A stretch of 64,000 nt of DNA, taken from assembly GCA_011037195.1 (NCBI GenBank), contig JAAEAF010004322.1:43908-107907 (forward strand), written 5' to 3'. The notes under the pieces are model-generated. The model saw only the letters and a program-made list of their open reading frames with translations. It was not told where the DNA came from and ran no database searches. This DNA comes from Triatoma infestans. Taxonomy: Eukaryota; Arthropoda; Insecta; Hemiptera; Reduviidae. Every line of letters starts with the position of its first letter. Position 1 is the stretch's first letter. A program made the position numbers and the translations under genes. This document shows, one piece after another, positions 43,943 to 55,005 of the stretch.

Positions 43943-44340
43943 CACACACACACAAGTAATTCTTTCATACAGACTGCCCGGTGAGGATTTTTACTTTTTT
44001 TATTCCTATCACACAAACTTTGTGTCTTAAAATTCCATGTAGATACACACACACACACACACACACACACAACACATACACATGTAATATGTATATGGAG
44101 CATGTGGAATAAAGGAATTAAAAAAAAGAAAACACAAAAGCGATTCTTTCATACAGTGTGTCCGGTGAGGATTTTTACTTTCTTTTATTGCTATCTCACA
44201 AACTTTGTGTCTGTAAACAGTCCATGTAAACACACACACTGACACACACAAAAAACCAATTTTTTCATACAGCTTGTCCTGTAAGGATTTTTACTATGTT
44301 TCGTTGGTTTCACACAAAATTCATGTCTGAAAATTCTATG

Positions 44341-44378
<38 letters not shown>

Positions 44379-44395
44379 TACATACACATAAACAC

Positions 44396-44789
44396 AAAAT
44401 CTGTTATGAAATACTAATACGACTTTCTCTTATTCCAATTAATACCATTTTATAAAATAAAAATTCTTTGTAATTGCAAGTTTGTAATTAGTTAAAATTA
44501 TTTAATTGCATATATATTATATTACTGTTGGTGGTTGTGCAGAATTTTCTTATTTATTTGTTCTTTTAAAGATAGTTGAAGATAGCTCACCAATCCTTAT
44601 AAATAGAATAAAGTCCTCAGCTATGCTAGGGTGAGAAGGGTTGAGTTCATGCAATAATTCACTTTTACTCTTAAGAGAATATATTTACAGCGAAAAGGAA
44701 GAAAGAAAGCAAGAAATTATAGAAATAATAGAAATAATTTTAACAGGCACAACTATATACATGTGTACTAGATCAGAGCAAGTAGCGGA
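44396..44789. other. Unassigned AT-rich spacer
   Basis: No gene is recognised between the minisatellite and the minus-strand Gypsy element. The 3' LTR of that element might lie here, but I could not delimit it. Confidence 0.4.
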
Positions 44790-45571
44790 GTGTCCCCACT
44801 CCATCAAACTTTTTTTCCGTACTGAGGCGAGCGTTGTTATGCCCCCCTATCACTCCACACTTGGTTATACCTCTCCTCCTTCGGGAGCGAGAAACCCTTC
44901 ACGCGGAGACTCCGGTTTTCAGTTGGGCTGTGTGAGAGATCCCTGCTGGTTGGCCGTCTTCTGTCTCCAGACCAAAAGTATATGTGGATTTACGTTCCAC
45001 TATTCGGAATGGACCTTCAATCTTGGGCGCTAGCTTACTAGGAAACCCACGATCGCCCTAAAACTAAATCGCCTTCTTTAAATGTTACAGTTCTTTTGCA
45101 ACGATTATAATAATAACTTTAACGAGCTGAAGCTCGGGATAGTTTTGACTCCGCTATTAATCTGGACTCTTTCAGTTTTTTAATGTGACTTATCCAGACA
45201 CAAGTTTTAGCAGGGTCTAACTTTTGTTTGGAATTTAAGTTACTATATAAGGTAATTTGGAGGTAGGATTTCGCGTCCACAGTTCAAATATGCAGGAGTA
45301 GAACCTGTGGCACTATGGATAGAACTGTTCAAGGAAAACATGAGTTCTGGTAGGTATTGATCCCATTTCTTATGTTCTTTCTCTACCAAGTACGAAGAGA
45401 TTATACTTTTGACTACCCTGTTGGTACGCTCTATTGGATTGGCTTGAGGCCAGTATGGGGGTGTTCTGCTGAGAGTGACTCCTAGGGTTCATGCTAGATC
45501 TTCGACCAGTTTGTTTACGAAAGGGGTTCCATTATCGGTGTGTAATGTCCGAGGTGTTCCCCATCGATAGA
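44790..45571 (-). pseudogene. Gypsy integrase C-terminal part
   Basis: In the minus frames below 45572 the integrase continues with WGTPRTLHTDNGTPF (second catalytic Asp) and PIERTNRVVKSII, whose Glu is the third catalytic residue. AYLNCGRE-like sequence follows. Stops interrupt it repeatedly, and the region toward 44790 is only weakly recognisable as the C-terminal domain. Confidence 0.7.
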
Positions 45572-47812
45572 TCACAAATTGTCGAAACGCTTTACGACAC
45601 TGGTGGCGTGGGCTGTCCTGATCGAAATAATTTCTGTCCACTTAGTGAATGTGTCGACGAATATTAAAACATAGGAAAATCCATTTGATGATTTAGGCAG
45701 GGGTCCCATTATATCAGCTGATACAATGTCCCAAGGTTTTGTATATTTTCGAGGATTCATTTTACCCTCAGGTAAACTCTGAACTGGTTTGATTTTTTGG
45801 CATACCTGGCATCGTCGGATATATTGATAAAATGTCGGCATGCATACCTGGCCAATAATATAAACGGGAGATACGGTGCAAAGTTTTCTCCTGACCAAGA
45901 TGGCCAGCATCGGGACGATCAAGGTTCTTTTGGAGAATTTGGTCGATATAATCCTTTGGGACAACCAATTTCCAGGAGGAGGAATAATCTGTTGGTATGC
46001 TTGACTCATCAGGCAATATATGGCGATATAAATGTGTTCCCTCAATTTTCCAGTCCGGCAAATCATTTGGCCGTTGTCGTACCTGTTCCACTTTGGATTT
46101 ATACCAGGTGTCATTAATGGCTGTGAAGTTGTTAATAAGAAATATCTCTTCTTCCGGAGGAGACTCTTCTGCAGGAAGACGAGAAAGAAAATCCGGAACA
46201 GAGTGTGCTGACCCCTTGCGATAGACGATATCGTAGTGGTAACTCTGAAGTTCCAGCGCCCAGCGTGGTAATCTATCTGTTGGATACTTGAGATTGTTAA
46301 GCCATTTCAGACTGGCATGATCTGTAATGACAGTAAACCCTCGAGGTAAGGCCTGATTTGCGCACTCCCAAATAACGGCAAGACATTCCTTCTCGGTTAC
46401 ACTATAATTAATTTCTGCCTTAGTTAGTGCTCGACTTGCATAAGCAATCACTTTTTCCTGGTTGTCCTGCTGTTGCGTGAGTACCGCACGGAGACCGGTG
46501 GAACTGGCATCAGTTTGTAGAACAAATGGCTGACTAAAATCTGGCCTGGCCAAAACCGGCTCTGAAGTTAGGATCTTCTTGATTTCCTCTAATGATTTAT
46601 CTTGGGCTCCATCCCAGATGAAAGGTTTTCCTTTCTTCAGTAATTCAGTCATGGGTCGGATACGATCAGCAAAATTATGTAGGAATCTGCGGTACCAAGA
46701 CGCCACACCGATTAGTCTCCGCAATTCATGAATACTGAAGCAAAGGTTCTATCTTTTGTGGGTCTACTTGTAGTCCATGTTTATTTATTAAGAACCCTAG
46801 GTATCGGATTTCGCTGCATGCAAAATCGCTCTTTTCTGGATTCAATCTCAGTCCAGCTTGTCTCAGTTTTTCCAAAACTAGTCTAAGGTAATGAAGATGT
46901 TCTTCAAACGTTGCTGTAGCAATGACGATATCATCTAGATAGGCAAAGCAACATGGTGCAAGATCCGGCGTTATGATAGAATCCAGCAGTCTCTGGAAAG
47001 TCGCTGAAGCGGTACAAGGTCCATAAGGTAATCTCTTGAAGTGAAAGAGATCTCGACCCAATACTATGAACGCAGTAATTTCTCTGGAATCTATAGATAA
47101 AGGTATTTGATGATAGGCGTGGGCTAGGTCTATCTTAGAGAGATATCGGCAGGCTCTTAACTGATCTAGCAGCGACGTCATATTAGGTAGTCGATATACA
47201 TCCGGTTTAGTAATACCATTGATCTTGCGAAAGTCAACGCAAAATCGATACTTTCCATTTGGCTTTTTAACCATTACCACAGGACTTGCCAATGGGTAAG
47301 AAGGTTCAATAATGTCCTCCTGTAGCATTCTGTCCACTTCCTTATTTATTTCATCCTGAAGTACCGGAGAGACAGGTTAGTCTCGTTGTTTAATTGGGGG
47401 ATGATCTCCCACATTGATAAAATGTTCAGTTAACCTGGTCATTCCGATCGAACTGTCCTTACTTCCACTTCCTTTTCCAAAAGATAAACAAGCTGCTTTG
47501 CTTCCTCTGTGCTAGTCGTTTGAGGCCGGCAACTTTGAAGGGACTGGAGGATGGTTCGGTCATAAAGGATGAAGTATTTTCTGGCTGATCTCTGAACCAC
47601 CATAAGTCTGCTGCTGTGTCGATCACTATCCCCAAAGATTTAGAAGTCCATACCCAGTAGACAAGGTACTATTAATGTGGGTAACAGGGTAAGGCTTAAT
47701 TTAACTTGTCTTCCATGAATGAAGGCTATAAAGGCAATTACATTCTTGACAATCTCCTTGGACCCATTAGCGACCGAAACTTCGTGAGGAATAATATTGC
47801 TTATGCTACACT
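45572..47812 (-). pseudogene. Gypsy pol: protease end, RT, RNase H, integrase start
   Basis: About 47812-47640 gives the protease C-terminus (VPCLLGMDF). The frame 47337-46726 is RT: MLQEDIIEPS, FCVDFRKINGI, LSKIDLAHAYHQIPL and the catalytic YLDD at 46930-46941. The frame 46724-45768 holds the RT connection (LIGVASWYRRFLHNFA) and RNase H (QTDASSTGLRAVLTQQ, NYSVTEKECLAVIWE, DFLSRLP), followed by the integrase finger start (HLGQEKTLHRISRLYYWPG). A frameshift near 45850 leads to frame 46114-45572, which carries CQVCQK and the first integrase Asp in SADIMGPLPKSSNGF. The RT motifs are well preserved, but the frame is broken between RT and RNase H near 46725. Confidence 0.87.
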
Positions 47813-48074
47813 ACCCCACAGCAAAAGGAACGCTTATCGCGGGCAGACTAACTCAGAGGAGACAGGGGGATTCAACAGATTAACATCTATATAAAATAAA
47901 AAAAATAGGGAAAAAAAAGGGAGGTAGGATAGAAAAAAGGAAACAAAATAAATAAATAAATCAATAATAAAAAAAATATGTCCATAAAATAAAAGGAGTG
48001 AGACACCAGGAAGAGTAATTAATAATCGTAATAATAATAAAAAAATTTAAAAAAATAAACAAAACTTATGCATG

Positions 48075-48150
48075 GGATCGGATTTGAACTAGTGATTTTC
48101 TGCCTGCCAAGCCGTTGCTGTACCACTCTGCCACAATCGAGCTTGACATT
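48075..48150 (-). repeat. tRNA-like segment inside an LTR-like block
   Basis: On the minus strand, TGGCAGAGTGGTACAGC resembles an A box and TAGTTCAAATCCG a B box (a near match to GGTTCGANTCC). A- and T-rich DNA follows downstream, as in the other LTR-embedded examples. Confidence 0.55.
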
Positions 48151-48879
48151 CAGGTAGTTCTTGGCTACTGTTCAGTTACTAATGACAATAATTTTAATAA
48201 TCATGTTCGTTTTAATCCATGGTATAATTAACCAAAACACAAATTTCTTTTTACAAACTCTTTTTATTAAAACAAATCATCAATAATTACAACCAAAAAA
48301 AAGTACCACCACCAGGCCTGGTTTTCTTTCTTAATTACAACAAAAAAAAGGAAATTAATGACACATTTGTCCAATCTAACCTAAGTATTAAACAGAAGTA
48401 AAAGATTTTAAACATAAAATTAATGAGTAAAGAAAAATAAATTAAATTAAAAATAAATAAATAAACAGAAAGTAAATAAAAATATGTTATAATAAATTAA
48501 ATTCTGTCTCTAGAGGTATAAATTAATGAATTGACCAGGTTACTTTCAACCAACCAAATAATAAAAAAACACATTTAGCTGTACCACCACAATTGTCAGA
48601 ACTTATCTTAATTTTCTTCTGTGACCACTGGAAAACAGCTTTTCTTGTGCCCTTCTTTGTACTTTTCTGGTTCTCTCCAGACTTCGCCTGGAACCCTTGA
48701 AGGAAAGTGCTGCCGTGAGATGAGATGGGAAAATCCGACGATCGTCGTTTTGTCGTTGCCTCGACTCCCTTTCTTCTCAAGGTAAAACAAGGAAAATTCC
48801 ACCACGTGGTTTACCTTCACGGGCACAACCTTCAGTCTCTTTTTAACTATGGAAGATTCTTCTCGACCGTTGCTTGTAT

Positions 48880-49360
48880 GAAGGAAAAGGATTGTGAGTT
48901 TCGGTCTTTTTTTGAAAAAAATAAAAAAACTTAAATTCTTGCCAACGTTTCGACAAATATATTGTCTTTTTCAAGGCATAAAAAAAAAAAAATAAAAACT
49001 ATTAAATAATCTTTAAAACATATCAAACTTGAAACTTATGTATAATTTTGTAAATAAAAAGTTGAGAACACCCCTACAACACAGAATAGTGAAAAACAAA
49101 AAAAAAAATAAAAAAAAAAATAAAAAAAAAATTTTTTTTGTTGTCACATTCTCTGTGTTGTTGAGGTGTTCTCAACTTTTATTTACAAAATTATACATAA
49201 GTTTTCAAGTTTGATATGTTTTAAAGATTATTTAATAGTTTTTATTTTTTTATTTTTTATGCCTTGAAAAAGACAATATATTTGTCGAAACGTTGGCAAG
49301 AATTTAAGTTTTTTTTATTTTTTTCAAAAAAAGACCGAAACTCACAATCCTTTTCCTTCT
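48880..49360. repeat. Large palindrome, arms about 220 bp
   Basis: The left arm begins GAAGGAAAAGGATTGTGAG and the right arm ends CTCACAATCCTTTTCCTTC. The arms pair almost perfectly, including TTGCCAACGTTTCG / CGAAACGTTGGCAA. The centre is an A/T-rich loop near 49095-49140. The motif TGTCGAAACGTTGGC occurs once per arm. Confidence 0.9.
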
Positions 49361-49657
49361 CTTTTTAACCTTCTCTCTTCCACAGTGTTGCTACCGCAGT
49401 CTCGTCGGAATTCCCTAATCCTACTACTTAATAATTAAATGTTAATCCTATCAAAATACTACTAAATATTAATCCTAAACTTAGCCTAACTTAAAATTAA
49501 AACTATCAACTAGCTAAACCTAATAATTAATTACTAACTTTTTAAACTACTTAACCTAGAACTAGCCTACGATTTATTCTCTAACAGAGACCACGATAGC
49601 AGCGGAAAGTAAGACAGGAAGGAGGTTGGACCAAGTAGGGACTTGAGGAGTCTAGTC

Positions 49658-51089
49658 TGCTTATTTTTTTCCTCTTAAATTTTATACGTAATACTTATTG
49701 TGATCTATGACGAAGGTATGAGAGCCAGTCTTCTGGAACTTATATAAGAATGATTAGCTCCCGTATCAACCAGTGTAGGTATAGAGATTCCTCCAACTTC
49801 CAACGATATGAAAAAGCGATCTTCACCTTTAGTGAGAGAAGATATATGTCTATGTTGCTGTTGTGGTTGTAGGTTGAGGTCATTGGAAAAGATATCAGGA
49901 CCAGTGGAGGCCTCTTCAGACTGGACCCTCTCTAGTTTCCCTTATTGCAATTAGGGCAATGTTTCCGGGTTATGTCTTGAGTCCCATAATGATAGCAGAA
50001 AATAGTTCCAGTCTTTATACATGCTGGATATCGGTGGCCATTTTCAAGGCAATTCCAGCAGACAATCTTGGAAGAGGTATCAGCATCGCTTCTTCTCTAT
50101 TGCAGTAAGACCTGTTTCTTCTTTAGTAGAATTGGCAGAGGCATTATTCTTTGTTTTGGTTTCTTAGGTCTTTGTTGCTTTGGGGGAGCCTGTTGGACTG
50201 AGGCAACAGAAGACATCTTCTTAGAAATTACTTTAGGTAGAGGACTTGCTTTATAGGCAGCATCAGGAAACATACTTCGATCCATAGGAGGTGGGGGTCG
50301 AAATGTCTTCGCTCTATCTTCAATCCTTTCAAATTCTTGACCCAAGCTCATCAGATGTGCCACGGAAGTAACCTCAGATTTCCTAATGTATAGCTGGTAC
50401 TTGGGTAGTAAATTATTATAGATGGTAGAAATTTGTTCGGGTTCGGACAAAGGGTGAGTTAATTTCTTCATCAATGTTTTGAGACTTATGACAAAATCCA
50501 AGATCTTTTCATGCTCCCCTTGAGTCCTTTTTTCAATTTCCTTTTTAAGTTTTTCCTGATAGTTGGGAGGAAAGAAGGTAGGTCTGAAAGCTGTCTCAAA
50601 GTCATTCCATTGTATCCAATTGTCTATTTCAAGGCGACACCAATCGAGTGGAGTGTCCTGGAACAATTCTGGTAGATACAACAGTAGTTCCTCTTCACTG
50701 ATTTTGGAGGCTTTCCTTTTTTCATTGATTCGTAAAAGAAAATCTTCAGCACTAAGAGATGAGGTGTTGTCAAATTTTAAAGTACTGAAGAAATGAAATT
50801 TAAAATCAATTGGATATGAGGATATTGTAGGAGACGGATCCTCCTTCAAACTAGGATTAACTTTAGGTTGTGGCATCTTATAGAGTTCTTCAGTAGATAT
50901 GGTAGAACTTACGGTACAAAGCCAAGGGTTTTCTAAGAAAAATGTTTGAATTCGAGCCCTAAGGTTATCAACTGTGTCTTTTGGCCCTAAATTCCAACGC
51001 TTGTTAAATTCCAATAATTCTTCTTTCTTCCAATAATAAAGCCAATATAAATGAGGTTCTTCAGGAGAGAGTGTACTGTCAGTTGACAT
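49658..51089 (-). pseudogene. Gypsy gag and start of protease
   Basis: The frame 51089-50097 (330 aa) is Gag. It begins MSTDSTLSPEEPHLYW and contains the retrotransposon gag core (LDWCRLEIDNWIQWNDFE, ILDFVISLKTLMKKL), which builds the capsid shell. A TAG stop at about 50097 is followed in the same frame by zinc-knuckle sequence: CWNCLENGHRYPAC, then a second Cys/His cluster ending KHCPNC. A further TAG (near 49940) and a shift precede the protease, recognisable as GGISIPTLVDTGANHSYIS with the D-T-G active site. The insertion at 49657 cuts the protease. Confidence 0.82.
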
Positions 51090-51100
51090 TCGCCGAGGGA

Positions 51101-51752
51101 TCGTTGTACTTATAGAAGTGGGGAAGGAAATGTTAGGAACTGAATAAAAAAGAAAAGATAGATAAAACTAAATTCCAAAAGAAATGAAAAAATAGCATTC
51201 CAGATTCATGCAAATAATTCTAAGAGAAATAAAACGTGTGTCTGTAAATAAAAATTAGTGTTACTTCGATTAATCTTTTTTTTTTTCTAAGAACTTCTTA
51301 ACTTTAAACTATTTACAAAATTTATTTTATTTTACTAAATGAAAGAAATAAGAACAAAAATACAATTAATGAAAATAACTGAACAAAATTCTCTGCAAGG
51401 AAATAATAATGAAATAAAATAATTATAATTCATAGAATAAAGTCAGTTAAATGCCTGTAATCATTAAATTAATATTAAAATGAGAAAATCTTCTTCATTG
51501 TTTATGAATAAAAAAAAATAAGGCATAAAATAGTACATAAGTGAGCATAAGAAGCAAATCAATATGCAAAGTATGTGATAATCATTAATTTAGCAAAGTA
51601 AAAAGCAATGTCAATACTTCATGAAAGATTTTTGAACAAAAGCATAACTGTAAGTAAAAGTACATAATGATATTAATCATACCATATTTCGTTGCCCCTT
51701 ATTTAAATGCATAATTGATTATTTAAGTGCACATTAGCTTATCTAAAGTTAA
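51101..51752. other. AT-rich DNA upstream of minus-strand gag
   Basis: No gene. On the minus strand this would be the leader or 5' LTR of the Gypsy element, but I found neither a paired LTR nor a convincing PBS. Confidence 0.45.
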
Positions 51753-52786
51753 GCCTCCTCCGGGATCGGTCGGTATAGCACCCAGAAAATAATTGTAGAT
51801 TAGTTTTAAGTTAGCGTAAGGAATAATGTTAAGGTGGTGTAAGAAATAGAGTTAAGTTAGAATAAGGCATAGGTTTAGGTTAGCATTAATTAATTTAGTT
51901 TAGGTTTAGATTAATAATTTAGTCAGTTAATTTAGGATTTAGGAAGAATATAATTTAGGGATTAGTGAAGGGTTAATAGTGAGAAGAGAACTGCCGAGAA
52001 GGGGACTGACGAAGAGATGGAAGGGTGGAATGGAGAGGAGAGAGAGCAAGGTTAGGACCGATAGCAGCAGAGAGAGGTTGCGCGAGAGCAACACCACAAT
52101 AGGGGCCCCTAAGTTATAAAGTTTGTTGTCGTATTTTGCTAAAACGTCGATTCAACGGATTTCCCGACTGTCGAAAGTGTAACGACACCCCGAAGGGGAT
52201 AGAGCCAGCCGCTAGGAATATATATAGTAAATACCTGAGCACTAAAGGAATATCAGTTGAGAAGGTGCTCAACTGGTGCTGTGGGAGAAGCCAGCCTTCC
52301 CTACTACAACGATTTTTTAATCGTTTAGTTCTCCTTCTACTCCTCAATTCCTCTACTGTTGTTTTCAACAGTAGAGGAATTGAGGAGTAGAAGGAGAAGT
52401 GTGAGGTTCAAGAAAGACGAAAACTGTAAATAGTGTAAATACGAGAACAGGAATAGGAAATAGATTAGGTAGGAGATACTTTTCTTTTTATATTATTTTA
52501 ATAAGGTTTAATTTTAATTTATTTCTTATTTCTGTAATATTTTTTTTCTTCTTTTTCTTTTTTTTATCTGTCTTTGCTTCTTTTTTTTTCTTCCCCCTCC
52601 CTTTTTCTACCTTTTCTTTTCCTTTGGTTTTATTGTGTTCTTTCCTCTTTTCATTTTTATTTTGCTCCTTTTAATTTGCCTGTTTTCCCTTTTGCCCTCC
52701 TTGATTTAGAATCCCCCCCGTCTCCACTGTCCTAGCTGTGGTAATTTCGCTCCAGTTTGGGAGCTACACATATGATGAATGTAACA
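51753..52786 (+). repeat. 5' LTR of family A element, truncated and internally deleted
   Basis: Recognisable from GCCTCCTCCGGGATCGG to TGTAACA. Compared with the 3' LTR it lacks about 350 bases, including the tRNA-like segment (58390-58740 of the 3' LTR), and gained a perfect hairpin at 52328-52397. Confidence 0.88.
52328..52397. repeat. Perfect 33-bp hairpin private to the 5' LTR
   Basis: TTCTCCTTCTACTCCTCAAT and 13 more bases pair exactly with 52365-52397 across a TTTT loop. The other two family A LTRs have only the right-hand half, so the left half is a templated inverted copy. Confidence 0.9.
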
Positions 52787-52789
52787 ATT

Positions 52790-52807
52790 TGGCGCCCAAC
52801 GTGAGGC
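52790..52807 (+). promoter_or_regulatory. Primer binding site, tRNA-Lys type
   Basis: TGGCGCCCAACGTGAGGC, three bases after the LTR, matches the tRNA-Lys(CUU)-type PBS with one mismatch (A for G). Confidence 0.8.
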
Positions 52808-52986
52808 ACGAGGAGCAAGGGTAGCCACTAATTTTTCGGGTTTGTTGCGTCTGTTCCACGGTGGTGCTTGCTTTTCTCTCGTTGTTTGTTTTGGCTGTGG
52901 TTTCTTAGTAACGGAGTTTGGCGGAAAGGAACCATCTTAGGAGAGGGAAACTTTATGCCTCATTGTCTGCCTACCTTATTAAATTT

Positions 52987-54330
52987 GTGTTTAATGCTAA
53001 AAATGGACGTTTACCGTTTAATCAAAGATGAAATTCTATATGAGTTAAGGATAAGAGGACTCAGGGATGACGGAACTTGTTTCGAGCTAAGGAAGAAGCT
53101 TCATAGTGCGCTAGCTAAAGCTATAAAGCCCGAGACCGCTGTAGTTTCTTTGCTTGACTCCATTGAGGAGCTGGAAGTTTATGGACGTAAATTCCTACAC
53201 GAGGCCGTTTCAGGTATAGACGAGGAGACGGAAGAAAACGAACTAAAGCGCCTAGACGCCTGATTATGGCATTTGTACCACCGATTGGTGACGCGCATAG
53301 AGAAAAGGTTATTGGTAATTTGATAGAACAGGTGCAAGACATGTTCGGGTGCAAGACCCTCGGCTTTGACGAATCTCGCCAGGAGGGTTAGCAAGATTCG
53401 GGAAAGCAAGGAACGGAGCCTTCGTTGTAATTAGCCCAAGCCGAGTGCCAGGAGAGTACCTCTCGTCAGCAACCCCTGAAGAACCCCGCACCACTCCCTC
53501 AAGAACGATATCTCTATCGCCTCCCAGGGATCCAAAAAAGTACCTGCGGGAATCCTTGACTCCCCCTTCTGTGGAGCCAACCCTAGATCAACTGAGGCAG
53601 CAACTTAAGGACATTGAGCTTAACATTAGGGAGAGGGAGCGGAAAGAAGCAGATATTGCTCCTATCGATAGTCGGTACCCTACCAGAGACCCCAACTTTA
53701 CAAATGGGGCCTCACGTTTACAGGAGATGCGTCCGGCGTGTCGTTGATCTGAAAGGGGACTTTCGGAGCAGGACTTGTTTCGTGGAGCTACGGATCTCTT
53801 ATCGGGTAACGCGAAGATCTGGTTCCGTGCGAACAAGCACAAGAATTTGTGCTAGAGGGATTTAGTAAGGGAGCTAAAAACATATTTCCAGGACCCCGAT
53901 TATGATGAACGGTTGATGCTGGAAATCCGACGGCGTACCCAGGGAACGGATGAATCACCACACGTGTATATATCCAAAATGGATTGCCTTTTCAAGCGTC
54001 TCAGTGAACCCCTTACGTGGAGAGAAATATTAAAAGGGATCATTTGCCTTTTGTCGCCCAGGCGCAGTACAGTAACCTGGAAAAGTTAGAGCGCATCCTT
54101 ACACGGTTAGACACTTGGACACTGAGAGCCGAGAGGTATCGGGAACACCTGGTGAAAGGATTGTTGGAACCGGAGTTGGGACACCGCCCCCGGAAACAGC
54201 CGACAGTATCGGCTATAGGAAATAGCTCGCCAGGAGGGAGCCAGAAGGTCCAAAAGCCTACGGGTGTAGTCTGTTGGAATTGCGGAAGAATGGGTCACAT
54301 GTTCAAGAATTGTCAGGCCTCGGCTTGACA
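52987..54330 (+). pseudogene. Gypsy family A gag, frameshifted
   Basis: It starts at the ATG before MDVYRLIKDEILYE. The first 35 residues, LIKDEILYELRIRGLRDDG then FELRKKL, look like the SAP-like module found at the N-terminus of many insect Gypsy Gags. A stop at about 53263 and shifts near 53440 and 53740 follow. The capsid core is recognisable at about 53770-54050 (SGNAKIWFRANKHKN, RRRTQGTDESPHVYIS). The C-terminus has a single CCHC knuckle, CWNCGRMGHMFKNC, at about 54270-54312. The gene ends at a TGA at 54326-54328. Overall order SAP-capsid-knuckle is standard, but no intact product is possible. Confidence 0.78.
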
Positions 54331-54344
54331 ATTTTGTAGGCGTT

Positions 54345-54920
54345 GTGGGTTATCAGACATGCTCACGAAAAATTGTACGCGGTGCCACCCTTATAAGTCG
54401 GGAAACGACCAGCAGCCACCGAGATATCTTCTGTCACGGCGCCCCGCCAAGAATAATGCGCTCTGACGCGGAATGGCGAGATTGGTTAGAGGTGGTTCGG
54501 GAGATAATGTGCGCTGGCTTGCAATACAGGCTAGGTAAAAATGAAGAAGAAGCAGATGGCCGACCTTATTTACGTGTAAGACCGTATGGAGTACCAGCGA
54601 CAGGCTTGCTGGATTCGGGTTCAACTCACACAGTTATTAACGCGAAACTTTGGGATAAATTAGCTGCGCTAGGCCAAACTCTCAGCCTCCCTGAGAATGG
54701 ATAGATTACACTGGCTAACGGAAAGACATGCGAAGTTAAGGGAACCGCCACCGTTCCGATTGAACTCAAGGGTGTCGGGAAGACGTTGAGAGTTCTCGTG
54801 GTACCGAATCTGAAGGACCAACTCATATTAGGGATCGACTTTTGGCGTGATATGTCATTGGTGGTCGACCTATCCGAGCCTCTTACTCATGTGGTGAGGC
54901 TCAGATTACCAGTCTGATCG
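54345..54920 (+). pseudogene. Gypsy family A protease
   Basis: Aspartic protease that would mature Gag-Pol. GLLDSGSTHTVINAKLW has the D-S-G active triad. An in-frame TAG (54702-54704) is followed by TLANGKTCEVKGT and LRVLVVPNLKDQLILGIDFW, the flap and C-terminal motifs. A further stop near 54918 ends the frame. Confidence 0.8.
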
Positions 54921-55005
54921 AAGAGCAGCGAATCGTGGGTCGAAACTTGATGAGGGCCAGCAGAACCGACTCCAGGCTTTAATTACCGCTTATTCTCAGA
55001 ATAAT

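Larger units (their letters stand above)
41885..44395 (+). repeat. Compound minisatellite: (CA)n plus a conserved core of about 90 bp
   Basis: About 16 units counted by eye. Each has a (CA)n run, then AAAGCAATTCTTTCATACAG, a CTGTCC(G/T)GTGAGGA motif, TTTTTACTTTCTTTT, TTGCTNTCNCACAAACTT and a TAAAAGTCCATG-like end before the next (CA)n. (TA)n and (CATA)n occur in some units (42987-43012, 43128-43155). Two SINEs are inserted. The long frames with CVCVCV or HTHTHT are repeat translations, not genes. Confidence 0.9.
47812..49657 (-). mobile_element. LTR-like insertion within the Gypsy protease region
   Basis: Protease sequence lies on both sides, and GCTTAT occurs near each boundary (about 47806 and 49655) as a possible duplication. 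The block is non-coding. From right to left on the minus strand it has TAGGTTAAG-rich DNA, a 480-bp palindrome, a CCAGGCCTGG motif (about 48313), a tRNA-like segment (48075-48150) and T-rich DNA. That order matches the LTR-like repeats at 32.8, 39.4 and 57.6 kb. Exact ends are uncertain. Confidence 0.55.
44790..51100 (-). mobile_element. Minus-strand Gypsy element, decayed, gag to integrase
   Basis: Gag (right) through protease, RT, RNase H and integrase (left) are in the standard Gypsy order. The protease region is split by an LTR-like block at about 47812-49657. I could not delimit LTRs: upstream DNA (51100-51750) is AT-rich up to the family A LTR. The motifs resemble those of the family A element, so the two are related lineages. 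Confidence 0.82.

Noticed and set aside
41887..44397. Long frames with HTHTHT or CVCVCV, looking like metal-binding repeats or zinc-finger arrays
   Set aside because: They are translations of (CA)n/(GT)n runs in a minisatellite; the spacing of Cys and His does not fit C2H2 fingers and frames exist on both strands.
48961..49285. Complete hammerhead ribozyme in the palindrome arms
   Set aside because: A GAAA with flanking stem is present but the conserved CUGANGA core is not seen.
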